DNA from: Streptomyces dioscori
GTDB taxonomy: Bacteria; Actinomycetota; Actinomycetes; Streptomycetales; Streptomycetaceae
Reading direction: 5' to 3'
NCBI RefSeq assembly: GCF_003024195.1
Contig: NZ_KZ679041.1
Location: forward strand, 186,001 to 250,000
DNA length: 64,000 bases
The notes beneath the pieces were generated by a model, which worked only from the letters and a program-made list of their open reading frames with translations, was not told where the DNA came from and ran no database searches. Numbering within the stretch: position 1 is the first letter of the stretch; every line of letters begins with the position of its first letter. The translations under genes and the position numbers were made by a program. Of this stretch, positions 36,268 to 45,514 are shown piece after piece.

Positions 36268-36699
36268 ATGCATGTGCATCTGAATCCGCCGCTGGAGCCC
36301 AGTGACGCTCCCCAGCACGCCGCTGCCATCGTGGCGACCGCAGCCGACATCAGCGGCGCGGACCTGGATTTCAGCCCTGAGAGCATCCTCCTGGTGGAGG
36401 ACATCCTCGACGGTTTCCGGGCCGAAGGTGTCACAAGCGAAAGCATGACCGAATCCCTAATCGCCTTCGGTTGTTACATCGGAGAGATCCTTACCCGACA
36501 TACCGGAGGAGTCTGGCGGTGCGACTCCACGGCCCACGCCGAGTCCGTTTCTCTCGTCGTAGAACTGCCTGACGCCCGACGGTGCCGCCCGATCGACTGG
36601 GTCTTCAGCCGTCTCGCGCGTGGAGCCGGCGTCAATATCCGCGCTCTCTACGCGGCTGCCAGCACCGCGAACGACCCGGCGGATGGGAAGACATGTTGA
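36268..36699 (+). CDS. Hypothetical protein
   Basis: The 143-residue protein is not recognised. It has a helical acidic first half (FSPESILLVEDILDGFRAEGVTSESMTESLIAFGCYIGEILTRHTGGVW) and a beta-rich second half (VSLVVELPDARRCRPIDWVFSRLARG). This pattern occurs in small soluble streptomycete proteins without assigned role. ATG at 36268 follows GAGGA. It converges with the LAL regulator gene. Confidence 0.65.
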   Translation: MHVHLNPPLEPSDAPQHAAAIVATAADISGADLDFSPESILLVEDILDGFRAEGVTSESMTESLIAFGCYIGEILTRHTGGVWRCDSTAHAESVSLVVELPDARRCRPIDWVFSRLARGAGVNIRALYAAASTANDPADGKTC

Positions 36700-36852
36700 G
36701 GAGCGCATCTGAGCGTATCCGATGCATGAGTGCGAGACATGTGTGCGCTGGCCGGAACATGTCGTGTCAGAGACGTCGAGCGGGAGGATGGCAGGGCTAG
36801 CTCGACCGGACCGCCCAACTCCGGTCACACGCTACCGGCCGTTAGCGGCTCG

Positions 36853-36876
36853 CCGCCTCCGGCACGAGCCGGCGGG
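36853..36876. terminator. Terminator hairpin before LAL gene
   Basis: CCGCCTCCGGC-ACGA-GCCGGCGG with one bulge, between the convergent hypothetical gene and the LAL regulator gene. Confidence 0.6.
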
Positions 36877-36905
36877 ACAGTCGGCACGGACACGACCTAG
36901 AAGGG

Positions 36906-39701
36906 TCAGGGCAGTCGGTGATGCTTGAGAACATCGGCGAGTTGCGCCCGTCCCGTCACACCCAGCCGGGGAAAGATGCGGTAGAGGTATGCACCGATGG
37001 TCCGCGGTGAGAGGACGAGCAGTTCGCCGATCTCCCGGTTGGACAATCCCCGGGCGGCGAGGTCGGCGATGCGTAGTTCCTGGGCGGTGAGAAGGTCGCG
37101 GACCGAACCCGGCCGGGCCGCACCGGGGACGCTGCCGTTCGCCCGCTCTCCGGAGGCCCGCAGTTCCTCGGCCATCCACGTGGCCCGGGCCTCCGCGCCC
37201 ATCATGCCGAAGGTGGCCGCCGCCTGGCGCAAGGTCGTGCGGGATTCTGCCAGGCGCCGCCGCCGCCGTAGCCATCGCCCATGGGCCAGGCGCAATGAGG
37301 CCTCCACGAACGGCCGACGGGCCAGGTCCTCGGCATAGGCCCGTGCGAACAACGGCTCCGCGTACCTCTCGTCCGCGAGGACAGCTCGTGCCACCGCCAA
37401 CCGGACTCCCACTACGGGGGCGCATTCGATGCCCAGTTCCGCTTCGAGTTCGTCGAGCGTTGCCAGCGCCTCCTCGGACACGTTCTCGGCACGGGCGGCT
37501 TCCGCGAAGGACGCCAGAGCGACCAGGGCCACCGCGCGGGTGCCCGGGGCGGAGAGAAGGGACGACAGCGCGCGGTAACCGGCTCCGAAGTCACCGCCCT
37601 CCACCTGGGCGCAGGCCGTCCCGACGGCGAGAATCGCCTCGATCATGGGCACCGAACGCCGTGCGGCGTCCAGCAGGAGGGGGTCGGCCGGGCGTACTGC
37701 ACCGCCGGTGCGCATGCCGTGCACGAGTGCTTCCAGCAGGCGGGCAGCCGCCGCGTGGCGGCCCTGTCCATGCTCCTCGGCGTGTCCCGCACAGCGCCGG
37801 AACGCGTGGCCGGCCTGGCTCCAGTCACCTGTGGCCAGGTGTGCCATCCCCTGCTGGAGCAGCACCCGCGGCAGTTGTTCGGGCAGTTCCTGGATGCGAT
37901 GGCGGCGCTCCGCCTGTCGGAACAGCTCCAGCGCCCGCAGCGGGTCACCGGCCAGCAGAGCCGCTTCACCGAGCCGTTCCAGATCGTGCACGGGCAGGTT
38001 GGTCAGATGCTGAACGGCGGACACACCCGCGAGAACTGTCGCTGCCCGGAGGGCTGGACGGACCGTGGCCATAGCGTGCAGCAGCCGCGGGTCATGGGCC
38101 TGTTCGGGCATGCCGTCGATGAAGGTGAGCAACGCTTGCGCGCGCGCCTCGTCGCCTACGACCGCAGGAGCCGTCGTCCGGACCAGTTCCAGCGCGTTCT
38201 CCCGCTCGGTGGCGTCCACGGGCGCGGGCCAGAGGGCGGGATCGGGGGGTGGTTGCGTGCTGTCGTCCCCGGTCCGTGTCAGTGTTTGCGCACAGATCGT
38301 TCCCAGGGGGCCCAGCGTGTGCTGCAGAGCCCGGTGGGCCATTGTTCGCGCCATGCGCTCGAAACCGAGGGAATGGGCTAGCTGGGCGGCGCGCAGGGCG
38401 CTGCGGCCCCGGTCGTCGGGCAGCAGGTAGAGGTCGGCCGATCGTCGTAGCAGCCGAACGGCCATCGGCGCTCCGCACTGTTCCAGCGCGTGGTGGCGGG
38501 CGGCTTCCAGACGGGTGGCCAGCTGCGGATCATGTCCCTCGACAGCCTGGGACAGATGCCACAGCATCTGCACGGAGCCGCTCGTCAGTTCGGCCGCCAG
38601 GCCCGCGTGCGCGGCCCGGATGCGTTGTGGGTCAACATCGTGCACCACCGCGCCCGGCGTCGCGGGATGGCTGAAGAGCACGCGCATGCCGTCGAACACC
38701 ACGATACCCTCCCGTTCTGCGGGCTCCAGCGTCGCGAAGCCCAGCTCGGAGCCGCCGATCCGTGCCGCGGCCGACAGGAGAAGGGGGAGGTCTCCCGCCG
38801 GGTGGAGTGCCGACACGAGCAGCAGGTCCCGCGTCTCCTGGGGGAGGCGCGCAACACCGGGTGCCATGGCGGAGGCCAGCCGGTCGGACGAGGTGGGTGC
38901 CCAGGGCAGCGGGTCCTCGTACCGAGCGGGGAGTTCGAGTAGGGCCAGGGGATTGCCGGCCGCGGTCGTCAGCAGCTCGTGCACGGCCTGGGCGTCCAGG
39001 CCCGGACGTCTCGTCGCCAGCAGACGGGCGGACTGGTCGGACGTGAGAGGGCCGAGCCGTAGCTCCGGGAGGCCTGTCAGGGAGGAGGGAGGCGTGCGGT
39101 GCGGACGAGTCGTCATCAGCAGGCCCAGCGGACGGCCCCCGGTCCGCCGGGCGACGAAGGTGAGCACGTTCCTGCTGGGTTCGTCCAGCGCGTCCCAGTC
39201 ATCCACGGCGACGAGCAGGGGCTGCTCGGCGCTGAGCGACTCCAGGACGTCCAGGACGGCGAAGGACAGCCGCCCCTGCCCGTTCGGGACGGAGACACCG
39301 TCGACCATGAGCATCTCCATGGCCGCGAGCCGGATGGCGGCCGGTGAGCGGCCCGGACCGCGCAGGAGCGGCCAGACGAGCTGGAGGACTCCGGAGGACC
39401 CGGAGGGGTCGCTGCCCCGTGCTCCGGCGCAGCGCAGCACCCGCGTCCCGGCGGTGGTCGCCGCCTGGACGACGGCTTCCAGAACAGCCGTTTTGCCCGA
39501 GCCGGCGTGTCCGTACACGACCTGGGCCGCCCCGTGCGCCGCGGCCTCGTTCATGAAGCCATGAAGGGCCAGCAGTTCGGATTCGCGGCCGATGAGCCCT
39601 GGGCTGCCCAGCGGTTCCCCGGGCGGTACGCCGACGAGAGACAGGGGCCGTGGGTCCTTCCTGTCGGTGTCGGGACGGGAGAGTCCGGTCTGCGTGTTCA
39701 T
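36906..39701 (-). CDS. LuxR-family large ATP-binding regulator (LAL)
   Basis: The 931-residue protein has an N-terminal ATPase with Walker A YGHAGSGKTAVLEA (about residues 63-76) and Walker B PLLVAVDDWDALDEPS, a long helical middle region, and a C-terminal LuxR-type HTH (LTAQELRIADLAARGLSNREIGELLVLSPRTIGAYLYRIFPRLGV). This is the LAL architecture of PikD- and MalT-like activators. ATG at 39701 has GAGGG upstream. It is followed on the same strand by no gene and preceded by another STAND regulator, separated by 200 bp; neither contains a motif-B site in its promoter. Confidence 0.9.
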   Translation of the reverse strand: MNTQTGLSRPDTDRKDPRPLSLVGVPPGEPLGSPGLIGRESELLALHGFMNEAAAHGAAQVVYGHAGSGKTAVLEAVVQAATTAGTRVLRCAGARGSDPSGSSGVLQLVWPLLRGPGRSPAAIRLAAMEMLMVDGVSVPNGQGRLSFAVLDVLESLSAEQPLLVAVDDWDALDEPSRNVLTFVARRTGGRPLGLLMTTRPHRTPPSSLTGLPELRLGPLTSDQSARLLATRRPGLDAQAVHELLTTAAGNPLALLELPARYEDPLPWAPTSSDRLASAMAPGVARLPQETRDLLLVSALHPAGDLPLLLSAAARIGGSELGFATLEPAEREGIVVFDGMRVLFSHPATPGAVVHDVDPQRIRAAHAGLAAELTSGSVQMLWHLSQAVEGHDPQLATRLEAARHHALEQCGAPMAVRLLRRSADLYLLPDDRGRSALRAAQLAHSLGFERMARTMAHRALQHTLGPLGTICAQTLTRTGDDSTQPPPDPALWPAPVDATERENALELVRTTAPAVVGDEARAQALLTFIDGMPEQAHDPRLLHAMATVRPALRAATVLAGVSAVQHLTNLPVHDLERLGEAALLAGDPLRALELFRQAERRHRIQELPEQLPRVLLQQGMAHLATGDWSQAGHAFRRCAGHAEEHGQGRHAAAARLLEALVHGMRTGGAVRPADPLLLDAARRSVPMIEAILAVGTACAQVEGGDFGAGYRALSSLLSAPGTRAVALVALASFAEAARAENVSEEALATLDELEAELGIECAPVVGVRLAVARAVLADERYAEPLFARAYAEDLARRPFVEASLRLAHGRWLRRRRRLAESRTTLRQAAATFGMMGAEARATWMAEELRASGERANGSVPGAARPGSVRDLLTAQELRIADLAARGLSNREIGELLVLSPRTIGAYLYRIFPRLGVTGRAQLADVLKHHRLP

Positions 39702-39898
39702 CGATGCCCTCTGTTCCGCGGCGAACGATCCCGTCGGCCCGGGGAGCGTTCTTGCCTGTCCACATCACAGTGGGGCCGCACCTGTGAAACCAGGCAGTTC
39801 GCATGCAGTTTGCGCGCTGCGGGCTCCTGCCCCGAGGGTGCCGGGCGGTCGCGGGGCGCCCGATACGGCGGCGGGGCGTGCGTGAAGACGCACAGGCC

Positions 39899-42139
39899 TT
39901 ATCGAGTACCGTCCAGTGTCTCAGCCTTGGTCCGCATCTCCGCGGTGCGCGTGTTGCCGATTTCGCTCAGTAGTTCGGCCGCCTGCATCCAGCTCGCCCG
40001 CGCCTGTGCGTCCTCTCCGAGCTCCAGCAAGGCCGACGCGATGTGGTCGAGAACGTCGGCCTGGTTGTAACTGTCGAGCACCTCGCCGTACAACTGCAGC
40101 GACCTACGGTAGTTCGCCAGCGCGGCGTCGAGGTCGCCCAGGTGCTGCCTGGCATGACCGATGCTGTCCCAGGTGGCCGCCTCACCGCGCCGGTTGCCGG
40201 TCTCCTTCAGGATGGGGAGCGCCTGCTCGCACATGGAGAGCGCCTGACGGTGGTGACCGAGCAGTGTCAGGTACCAGCCCACAGCGTTCATCTCGCGTGC
40301 CATGCCGCCGCGGTCGTCCAGCTCCTCGAACAGCGACAGGGCTCGCCGGGCGTGGTGCAGGGCCTCTGTGTACCGGCCCTGCCGACCACGTACCCAGCCG
40401 ATACCCCGCTCTGTGGCAGCCTGTTCCAGTAGGGGCAGCCGGTGCAACTGCTCTCGCATGAGCTCGACCTGTTCGTCGGCCTCGTCGATACGTCCCACCT
40501 CGGCCAGCGCGCGCGCCAGACTAGCGGCGTTCCGCGCGATGGCGGACGGGTCGTCCAGCGCGACGGCTGCGTCCAGAGTGATGCGTTTGGTCGAGATCTC
40601 ATCCGCCCAGCGGCCCATGATCGAGTAATAGCTCACCCAGTCGTGCGTCAGGTTCATGCGATGACGCAGCAGCCGCTGGTCGTTCAGGGAGCGCAGGGCG
40701 GCCATGAGGGTCGCGTCCTCCTGGCGGTACCAGTCCAGGGCCTCTTCACGGCTGTCGAACGCGACGTGCACGACACCCGCCACCGGAGGGAGAGGCGGTT
40801 GGGATCCGGGTCGCGTGTGAAGGGTGCGGGTGGCCGTGTAGGCGTTGTGGCGCAGATAGTCCAGCAGCCGCGTCTCGGCGGTCAGGCGGTCGTCCCCGAG
40901 TTGCTCCACGAGCTCCGCGCCGTAGACCCGCACGAGGTCGTGCAACACGTAGTGGCCCTCGGCGTCCCGTGACAGCAGATTCGCCGAGGCCAGTTCCCGC
41001 AAGTGCCGGCGGGCCACCGCCAGACCTGCGCCCGCCAGTGAGGCGCCGGCCTGGGCCGACATCGACGGACCGGGGTGCAGAGCCAGATGGCGGAAGAACC
41101 GTGCCGTCCCGGGGGACAGGGTCCGGTACGACCAGGAGAACACCGCGCGTACGTCGACGCGCCGGTCACCGGTCGACAGGGCATCCAGCCGCGGCTTCGT
41201 CTCACGCAGCTCGCGTACGGCCGACCGCAGCGGCATCCTCGGGGACGTACTCAGCTGCGCACCGACGATCGCAACCGCCAGCGGCAGGAACGCGCACAAC
41301 TCCACCAGCTCCGCCGCCGCGGCCGACTCCGCTTCGCACCGCTCGTCGCCGATCCGCGCCGCCAGCGCCGCCAGCGCCTCCTCACGTGTCCAGACGTCGA
41401 GACCGACCAGGCGGGCGCCATCGGCCACGATCAGACCGGAGAGCTGGCTGCGCGAGGTGATGATGGTCAGGCACCCGTCCGACGTCGGCAACAACGGTCT
41501 GAGCTGTTCCTCGTCCCGCGCGTTGTCCAGAACGACGATCAGCTGCCGGGACGCTGTCCGCGCCCGGAACATCGCACTGCGTTCCTGTGTGTCGCGCGGC
41601 ACGTCACCGCTGGGCACACCGAGAGCCTCAAGGAACCCGCGTAGGGCCTCCCCGGGGTCCAGGGGCCGGCCGGAGTCGTCGAACCCGCGCAGGTTCACAT
41701 ACAGCTGCCCGTCCGGAAAGCGGTGCGACACCTGGTGTGCCCAATGCACCGCGAGCGTCGTCTTGCCCACGCCCGCCATACCCCCGATCGCGGAGATGAC
41801 GACATGCCGTCCCGTGCGAGTCATTCCGTTGGTGAGATCGTGCACCGCCGCCAGGACTTCCTCACGGCCGCGGAACGTGGCGAGGTCCGGCGGCAGTTGT
41901 CGGGGCACCTGCCGCGTGGGGCGCCTGGATGCCTCGACCAACTGCCGACGCTCGCCCTCGTCCAGTGCCAGTGCGTCCATCAACTCGCTCAACGTGGCCT
42001 GCCGCGGCAGGCTCTGCCCGCGTTCCATGTCGCTGATGGCCCGCACACTGACACCGGACGCCTCGGAAAGGCTCTCCAGGGTCAGCAGCGAACGCTGTCG
42101 TGCCGCACGCAACAGCCGACCGAAAGCCGTTCCGTCCAT
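39899..42139 (-). CDS. XRE-HTH/NB-ARC/TPR transcription regulator
   Basis: The 746-residue protein has an N-terminal XRE helix-turn-helix (FGRLLRAARQRSLLTLESLSEASGVSVRAISDMERG), an NB-ARC ATPase with GMAGVGKTTLAVHWAHQV and RQLIVVLDNARDEEQ, a winged helix, and a C-terminal block of TPR repeats (about 500-740). It differs from the SARP regulator at 16.6 kb in the DNA-binding domain but shares the STAND core. The ATG at 42139 is preferred over 42145 because a GGGGG stretch lies six bases upstream. Near 42237-42254 an element resembling motif A (minus strand CCCGTCAAGTCACC) precedes it. Confidence 0.85.
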   Translation of the reverse strand: MDGTAFGRLLRAARQRSLLTLESLSEASGVSVRAISDMERGQSLPRQATLSELMDALALDEGERRQLVEASRRPTRQVPRQLPPDLATFRGREEVLAAVHDLTNGMTRTGRHVVISAIGGMAGVGKTTLAVHWAHQVSHRFPDGQLYVNLRGFDDSGRPLDPGEALRGFLEALGVPSGDVPRDTQERSAMFRARTASRQLIVVLDNARDEEQLRPLLPTSDGCLTIITSRSQLSGLIVADGARLVGLDVWTREEALAALAARIGDERCEAESAAAAELVELCAFLPLAVAIVGAQLSTSPRMPLRSAVRELRETKPRLDALSTGDRRVDVRAVFSWSYRTLSPGTARFFRHLALHPGPSMSAQAGASLAGAGLAVARRHLRELASANLLSRDAEGHYVLHDLVRVYGAELVEQLGDDRLTAETRLLDYLRHNAYTATRTLHTRPGSQPPLPPVAGVVHVAFDSREEALDWYRQEDATLMAALRSLNDQRLLRHRMNLTHDWVSYYSIMGRWADEISTKRITLDAAVALDDPSAIARNAASLARALAEVGRIDEADEQVELMREQLHRLPLLEQAATERGIGWVRGRQGRYTEALHHARRALSLFEELDDRGGMAREMNAVGWYLTLLGHHRQALSMCEQALPILKETGNRRGEAATWDSIGHARQHLGDLDAALANYRRSLQLYGEVLDSYNQADVLDHIASALLELGEDAQARASWMQAAELLSEIGNTRTAEMRTKAETLDGTR

Positions 42140-42489
42140 CTGCATCCCCCTGAGGTCGATACCCCGGGAGTCCTCCTTGCCCGATGCGTGGCTTCCGAAC
42201 GCCGTGAACCTACCAGTTGTGGAATGAGCGTTAAAGCAAAGGTGACTTGACGGGCGAAGCGGGCGGCGGTTCATCGCGCGGCTCCGTCGCCAGAGGCAGC
42301 TCTTCGCGTGCTCTGCGGTCTCGCCGGCACATCACCCGGCCAAGGCCCGCACGGCTTCCCCCTGTACGCCTGCTGCGCGAGGCCCGTTCGGCGGATCGAA
42401 CCCGAGGCCCCTCCGTCCGCTCGGTGCACGGGGTGTCCGAGGGGGGCGTAAGGGCTCCGCGGGGGCTCAGGTGTCGGCCGGATGGGCCG

Positions 42490-42636
42490 TCACCAGCGCG
42501 ACGCCGCTGGCCGTGATGCCGATGCCGATGCCGATGCCGGGCAGGTGGTAGGCGCAGTGTCCCTCGGGCTTCCCGTGGCCGGATCGGTCTCGTCGTCGAC
42601 GCGGACGACGGCGTCGGGTGACAGGGACTTTGACAT
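42490..42636 (-). pseudogene. Small peptide gene with a probable one-base frameshift
   Basis: ATG at 42636 follows AAAGGA and opens a 48-codon frame. Third-position GC is very high for the first 21 codons, then collapses. The overlapping frame, entered by adding one G in the GGG near 42571-42573, keeps nearly pure G/C third positions to TGA at 42467 and reads GKPEGHCAYHLPGIGIGIGI and onward. The intact product would be about 56 residues: an acidic leader-like N-terminal half, one Cys, and a Gly-Ile repeat encoded by four GATGCC hexamers (42515-42538). The gene diverges from the molybdopterin oxidoreductase gene across motif-B sites. It may be a decayed gene, a sequencing error or a programmed shift. 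Confidence 0.55.
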
Positions 42637-42741
42637 ACGTGTTCCTTTCGACGCGGCGCTCTCGTCTGACAGGTGAACCCCCGCCAGGTGAGCGGGGAGG
42701 GCAACAAAACGGCAGTCAGGTATCTCAGTACCGGCCAAGCC

Positions 42742-42801
42742 GTCACCTCTTTGACAGGTGATTATTGATGTGTAAAGATCGTCACCATATTGAGTGGTGA
42801 C
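42742..42801 (+). promoter_or_regulatory. Paired motif-B operators with promoter (locus 7)
   Basis: GTCACC-N9-GGTGAT (42742-42762) contains TTGACA (42751-42756); 18 bp later AAGATC leads into a second full site GTCACC-N9-GGTGAC (42781-42801), 39 bp from the first. It drives the molybdopterin oxidoreductase gene (start 42877). A partial site (CTGACAGGTGA, 42667-42677) lies closer to the divergent peptide gene. Confidence 0.75.
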
Positions 42802-42876
42802 ACGATCGCGGCGCGGTGTGTGTCCATGGGTGCCGCCGGGCGGCGGGGCCGTGGCGGCGACAAAGGAGTACTGAAC

Positions 42877-43605
42877 ATGGCAAACCCTGGGAAGAAGCCA
42901 GCCGTAGGTGCGCCGGTGGCACGGCGCGCCATGCTGGGGATGCTCGCCGCGGGAGCCGCCGGAATCGCCGCGGCGCCCCACCTGCAACGAGGCTGGGAGG
43001 GATTTCTGGGCGCCGCGTCCCAGACCGACCCGACCGGGCTCACCGGCCTGCTGCCCAACCCGGGCGGATTCCGGTATTACAGCGTCGTTGGCTCCGTGCC
43101 GCGGAGGAACGAGACGACGTACGAACTCAAGATCGACGGTCTGGTCGACCGGCCGATGTCCTTCACACTCGCGGATCTCCGCGCGATGCCCCAGACCCGG
43201 ATCGTGCACGACGTCCTGTGCACGGACGGCTGGCGTGTGGACGACACTCCTTTCGAAGGTGTGAAGCTGGCCGACCTGCTCGATGCCGCAGGTGTGGGCA
43301 GGCAGACCAGGGCGGTTCGGTTCACCTGCTTCGACGGCGCCTACAGCGAAAGCCTCACCTTGGAGCAGGCCCGCCGTTCCGATGTGCTGATCGCCCTGAA
43401 GATGCAGGACAAACCGATCACCCATGAGCACGGCGGGCCCGTCCGCCTCTACGTCGCTCCCATGTACTTCTACAAGTCCGCCAAGTGGCTTTCCGGCATC
43501 AGTGTGACCGGCGAGGTCGTGCCCGGATACTGGGAGGAGCGCGGTTATGCGATCGACGGTTGGCTCGACGGAGAAGACAGGACCCACGGTGACGCGGCAG
43601 CCTGA
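42877..43605 (+). CDS. Molybdopterin-dependent oxidoreductase, sulfite oxidase fold
   Basis: The 242-residue protein begins with a Tat-like signal (APVARRAMLGMLAAGAAGIAAAPHL). The core follows the oxidoreductase molybdopterin-binding domain: YELKIDGLVDRPMSFTLADLRAMP, the molybdenum-ligating Cys in HDVLCTDGW, and HGGPVRLYVAPMYFYKSAKWLSGI. The length and order match YedY/MsrP-like enzymes rather than eukaryotic sulfite oxidase, which has extra domains. ATG at 42877 has AAAGGAG upstream. The cytochrome b561-type gene overlaps its last codons by 17 bp, so the two form a membrane-linked redox pair. Confidence 0.85.
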   Translation: MANPGKKPAVGAPVARRAMLGMLAAGAAGIAAAPHLQRGWEGFLGAASQTDPTGLTGLLPNPGGFRYYSVVGSVPRRNETTYELKIDGLVDRPMSFTLADLRAMPQTRIVHDVLCTDGWRVDDTPFEGVKLADLLDAAGVGRQTRAVRFTCFDGAYSESLTLEQARRSDVLIALKMQDKPITHEHGGPVRLYVAPMYFYKSAKWLSGISVTGEVVPGYWEERGYAIDGWLDGEDRTHGDAAA

Positions 43606-44242
43606 ACCCCACGCCGTGGTGCGCCGATTCAGTAGGGCCGAGCGCATGGTGCACCGAACCACCGGGTGGCTGATGCTGCTGTGCTTGGTGACCGCTGCCT
43701 GTCTGTACCTGGGACCGCTTGCCCAGCTCGTCGGCCGCCGTTACCTGCTGGCCACCGTCCACGAGTGGTCCGGCATCCTCCTGCCATTGCCCTTCCTGGT
43801 TGGGCTGATGTCACCCTCCTTCCGGGCGGACCTGCGGCGGCTGAACCGATTTGCCGACTACGACCGGCAGTGGCTGCGCGCGGCCCGGCAACGTCTCACG
43901 TCACCCGAGGCGCGCCCCGCGGGCAAGTTCAACGCCGGACAGAAGCTGTACGCCGGATGGATCGCCGGAGCGGTGCTGGTGATGTTGTGCACGGGCCTGC
44001 TGATGTGGAACATGGGACTGCTGCCGGCTGTTTCACGCACCAGTGCAATCTTCGTCCATGACTGTGTTGCCTGGGCCGTCACCATTGTCGTGATCGCGCA
44101 CGTGCGCAAGGCCCTCGCCGATCCCGCGGCGCGGCAGGGCATGCGCACGGGCACTGTCCCCCACTCGTGGGTGCAACGGCACCACGCTCGGTGGCTTGAG
44201 GAGGAGCCGGCAGCAGGAGCCGCCGCGAGGGAAGCCGACTGA
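43589..44242 (+). CDS. Cytochrome b561-family membrane subunit
   Basis: The 217-residue protein has four predicted membrane helices with candidate haem-ligand histidines (HRTTGWLMLLCLV, VHEWSGILLPLPFLVGL, GWIAGAVLVMLCTGLLMW, VHDCVAWAVTIVVIAHVRKAL), in the pattern of the formate dehydrogenase gamma/YedZ-like cytochromes. It would pass electrons between the quinone pool and the exported molybdoenzyme. GTG at 43589 overlaps the upstream gene by 17 bp. It converges with the P450 gene. Confidence 0.8.
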   Translation: MTRQPEPHAVVRRFSRAERMVHRTTGWLMLLCLVTAACLYLGPLAQLVGRRYLLATVHEWSGILLPLPFLVGLMSPSFRADLRRLNRFADYDRQWLRAARQRLTSPEARPAGKFNAGQKLYAGWIAGAVLVMLCTGLLMWNMGLLPAVSRTSAIFVHDCVAWAVTIVVIAHVRKALADPAARQGMRTGTVPHSWVQRHHARWLEEEPAAGAAAREAD

Positions 44243-44278
44243 GCTTGTGAAGGCGCGGACGCCGGGAGCGCGGCACGC

Positions 44279-45514
44279 TCAGACGACGCGGTAGCGTACC
44301 GGCAGCGACTGCACGCCGCGCATGATGCCGGACGGGATCCAGGAAAGGGTGTCGACCGGCACGGCGAGTTCCAGTTCCGCCGTCCTGGCCAGCAGTACAC
44401 GCAACGCGATCTGCGCCTCCAAACGGGCCAGCGGCGCCCCCAGGCAGTAGTGGATGCCGTGTCCGAAGGCCAGGTGCCGGGCATGGGACCGAGTCACGTC
44501 CAGCGCGGCGGGATCGGCGTCCCCCAGCAGGGGCCCGTCGTGGCTGGCGGAACCGAGAGCGACGACGACGAGGCTGCCGCGGGGGATCGACACCCCGCCC
44601 AGTTCGACGTCCTCGACGGCGTACCGGTTCGTGGACCGCTCCACGGAGGTGTCATGACGGAGGAACTCCTCCACCGCGCCGGGCAGCAGATCGGACCGCG
44701 CGCGCAGCAGGTGCAGCTGGCCGGTGTCGCGCAGAAGGGCGAGGACCGCGTTGCCCAGGAGGTTCACGGTGGTTTCATGGCCGGCGACGACCAGGAGCAT
44801 CGCCGTACCGATCAGTTCGTCCTCGGAGAGCCGTCCGTCGTCCTCGTCGCGGGCGGATACCAGGGCGGACAGCAGGTCGTCCTGTGGACTGCGGCGCTTG
44901 TCCCGCAGGATTCCGGTTAGCAGGGCGTGCAGGTCGGTCAGCGCCGTGTGGTGTCCGGGGTCCGCCACCTGCATTGCGAGGTTCGACCATATGCGGAAAT
45001 TCTCCCGGTCCTCCTGCGGTACGCCGAGGAGTTCCGCGATGACCGTGACGGGCAGTGGCGAGGTGAATGTCGCTACGAGGTCCTGTTCCCCCGACGCGGG
45101 CATGGCATCGATCAGCGCATGGGCGATCTGCTCGATACGGGGTGCCAGCCGGGCCGTGCGTCCAGGGGTGAACGCGCTGGACACGAGGCGCCGCAACCGG
45201 GTGTGCTCGGGTGGGTCGGCCTCCAGCATGTGCGCGCCCAGACCGACACCGCTGCGGTGCAGGACGAAGCCGGCGGCCGCGAGTGCTTCTTCCGAGTACT
45301 GGCTGTCCTTCAGCAATGCCGGGTGGGTCAGGGCCTCCCGCGCCAGGTCGTGGCCGACGACCACCCAGCCACGCAGCCCCCTGTGGAACTCCGCCGGGTG
45401 GATGGGCCCGAGTGCTCGTAGCCGCGCGTACCTAGCCGGTGCGTCCGCTTTGAAAGCCGCGTCCAGCAGTACTCTGCCGCCGGAACCGTGGTCCGTGTGA
45501 TCCTGCTGGTCCAT
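44279..45514 (-). CDS. Cytochrome P450 (CYP107-like)
   Basis: The 411-residue soluble P450 has the I-helix oxygen-binding motif VVAGHETTVN, the K-helix EEFLR (ExxR), the arginine partner region, and the haem loop FGHGIHYCLGAP with Cys357 as thiolate ligand. Bacterial enzymes of this class use ferredoxin and ferredoxin reductase; neither is encoded nearby. GGGGAG precedes two adjacent ATG codons; the second (45514) has better spacing. It stands alone. Confidence 0.9.
   Translation of the reverse strand: MDQQDHTDHGSGGRVLLDAAFKADAPARYARLRALGPIHPAEFHRGLRGWVVVGHDLAREALTHPALLKDSQYSEEALAAAGFVLHRSGVGLGAHMLEADPPEHTRLRRLVSSAFTPGRTARLAPRIEQIAHALIDAMPASGEQDLVATFTSPLPVTVIAELLGVPQEDRENFRIWSNLAMQVADPGHHTALTDLHALLTGILRDKRRSPQDDLLSALVSARDEDDGRLSEDELIGTAMLLVVAGHETTVNLLGNAVLALLRDTGQLHLLRARSDLLPGAVEEFLRHDTSVERSTNRYAVEDVELGGVSIPRGSLVVVALGSASHDGPLLGDADPAALDVTRSHARHLAFGHGIHYCLGAPLARLEAQIALRVLLARTAELELAVPVDTLSWIPSGIMRGVQSLPVRYRVV

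Noticed and set aside
37780..37810. A motif-B-like CACCTG...CAGGTG near 37.79 kb
   Set aside because: It lies inside the LAL coding sequence, lacks the N9 spacing and the outer GTC/GAC bases.
42515..42538. GATGCC repeats as a possible CRISPR or tandem array
   Set aside because: Only four 6-bp units with no spacers; it is a microsatellite inside the small peptide gene.
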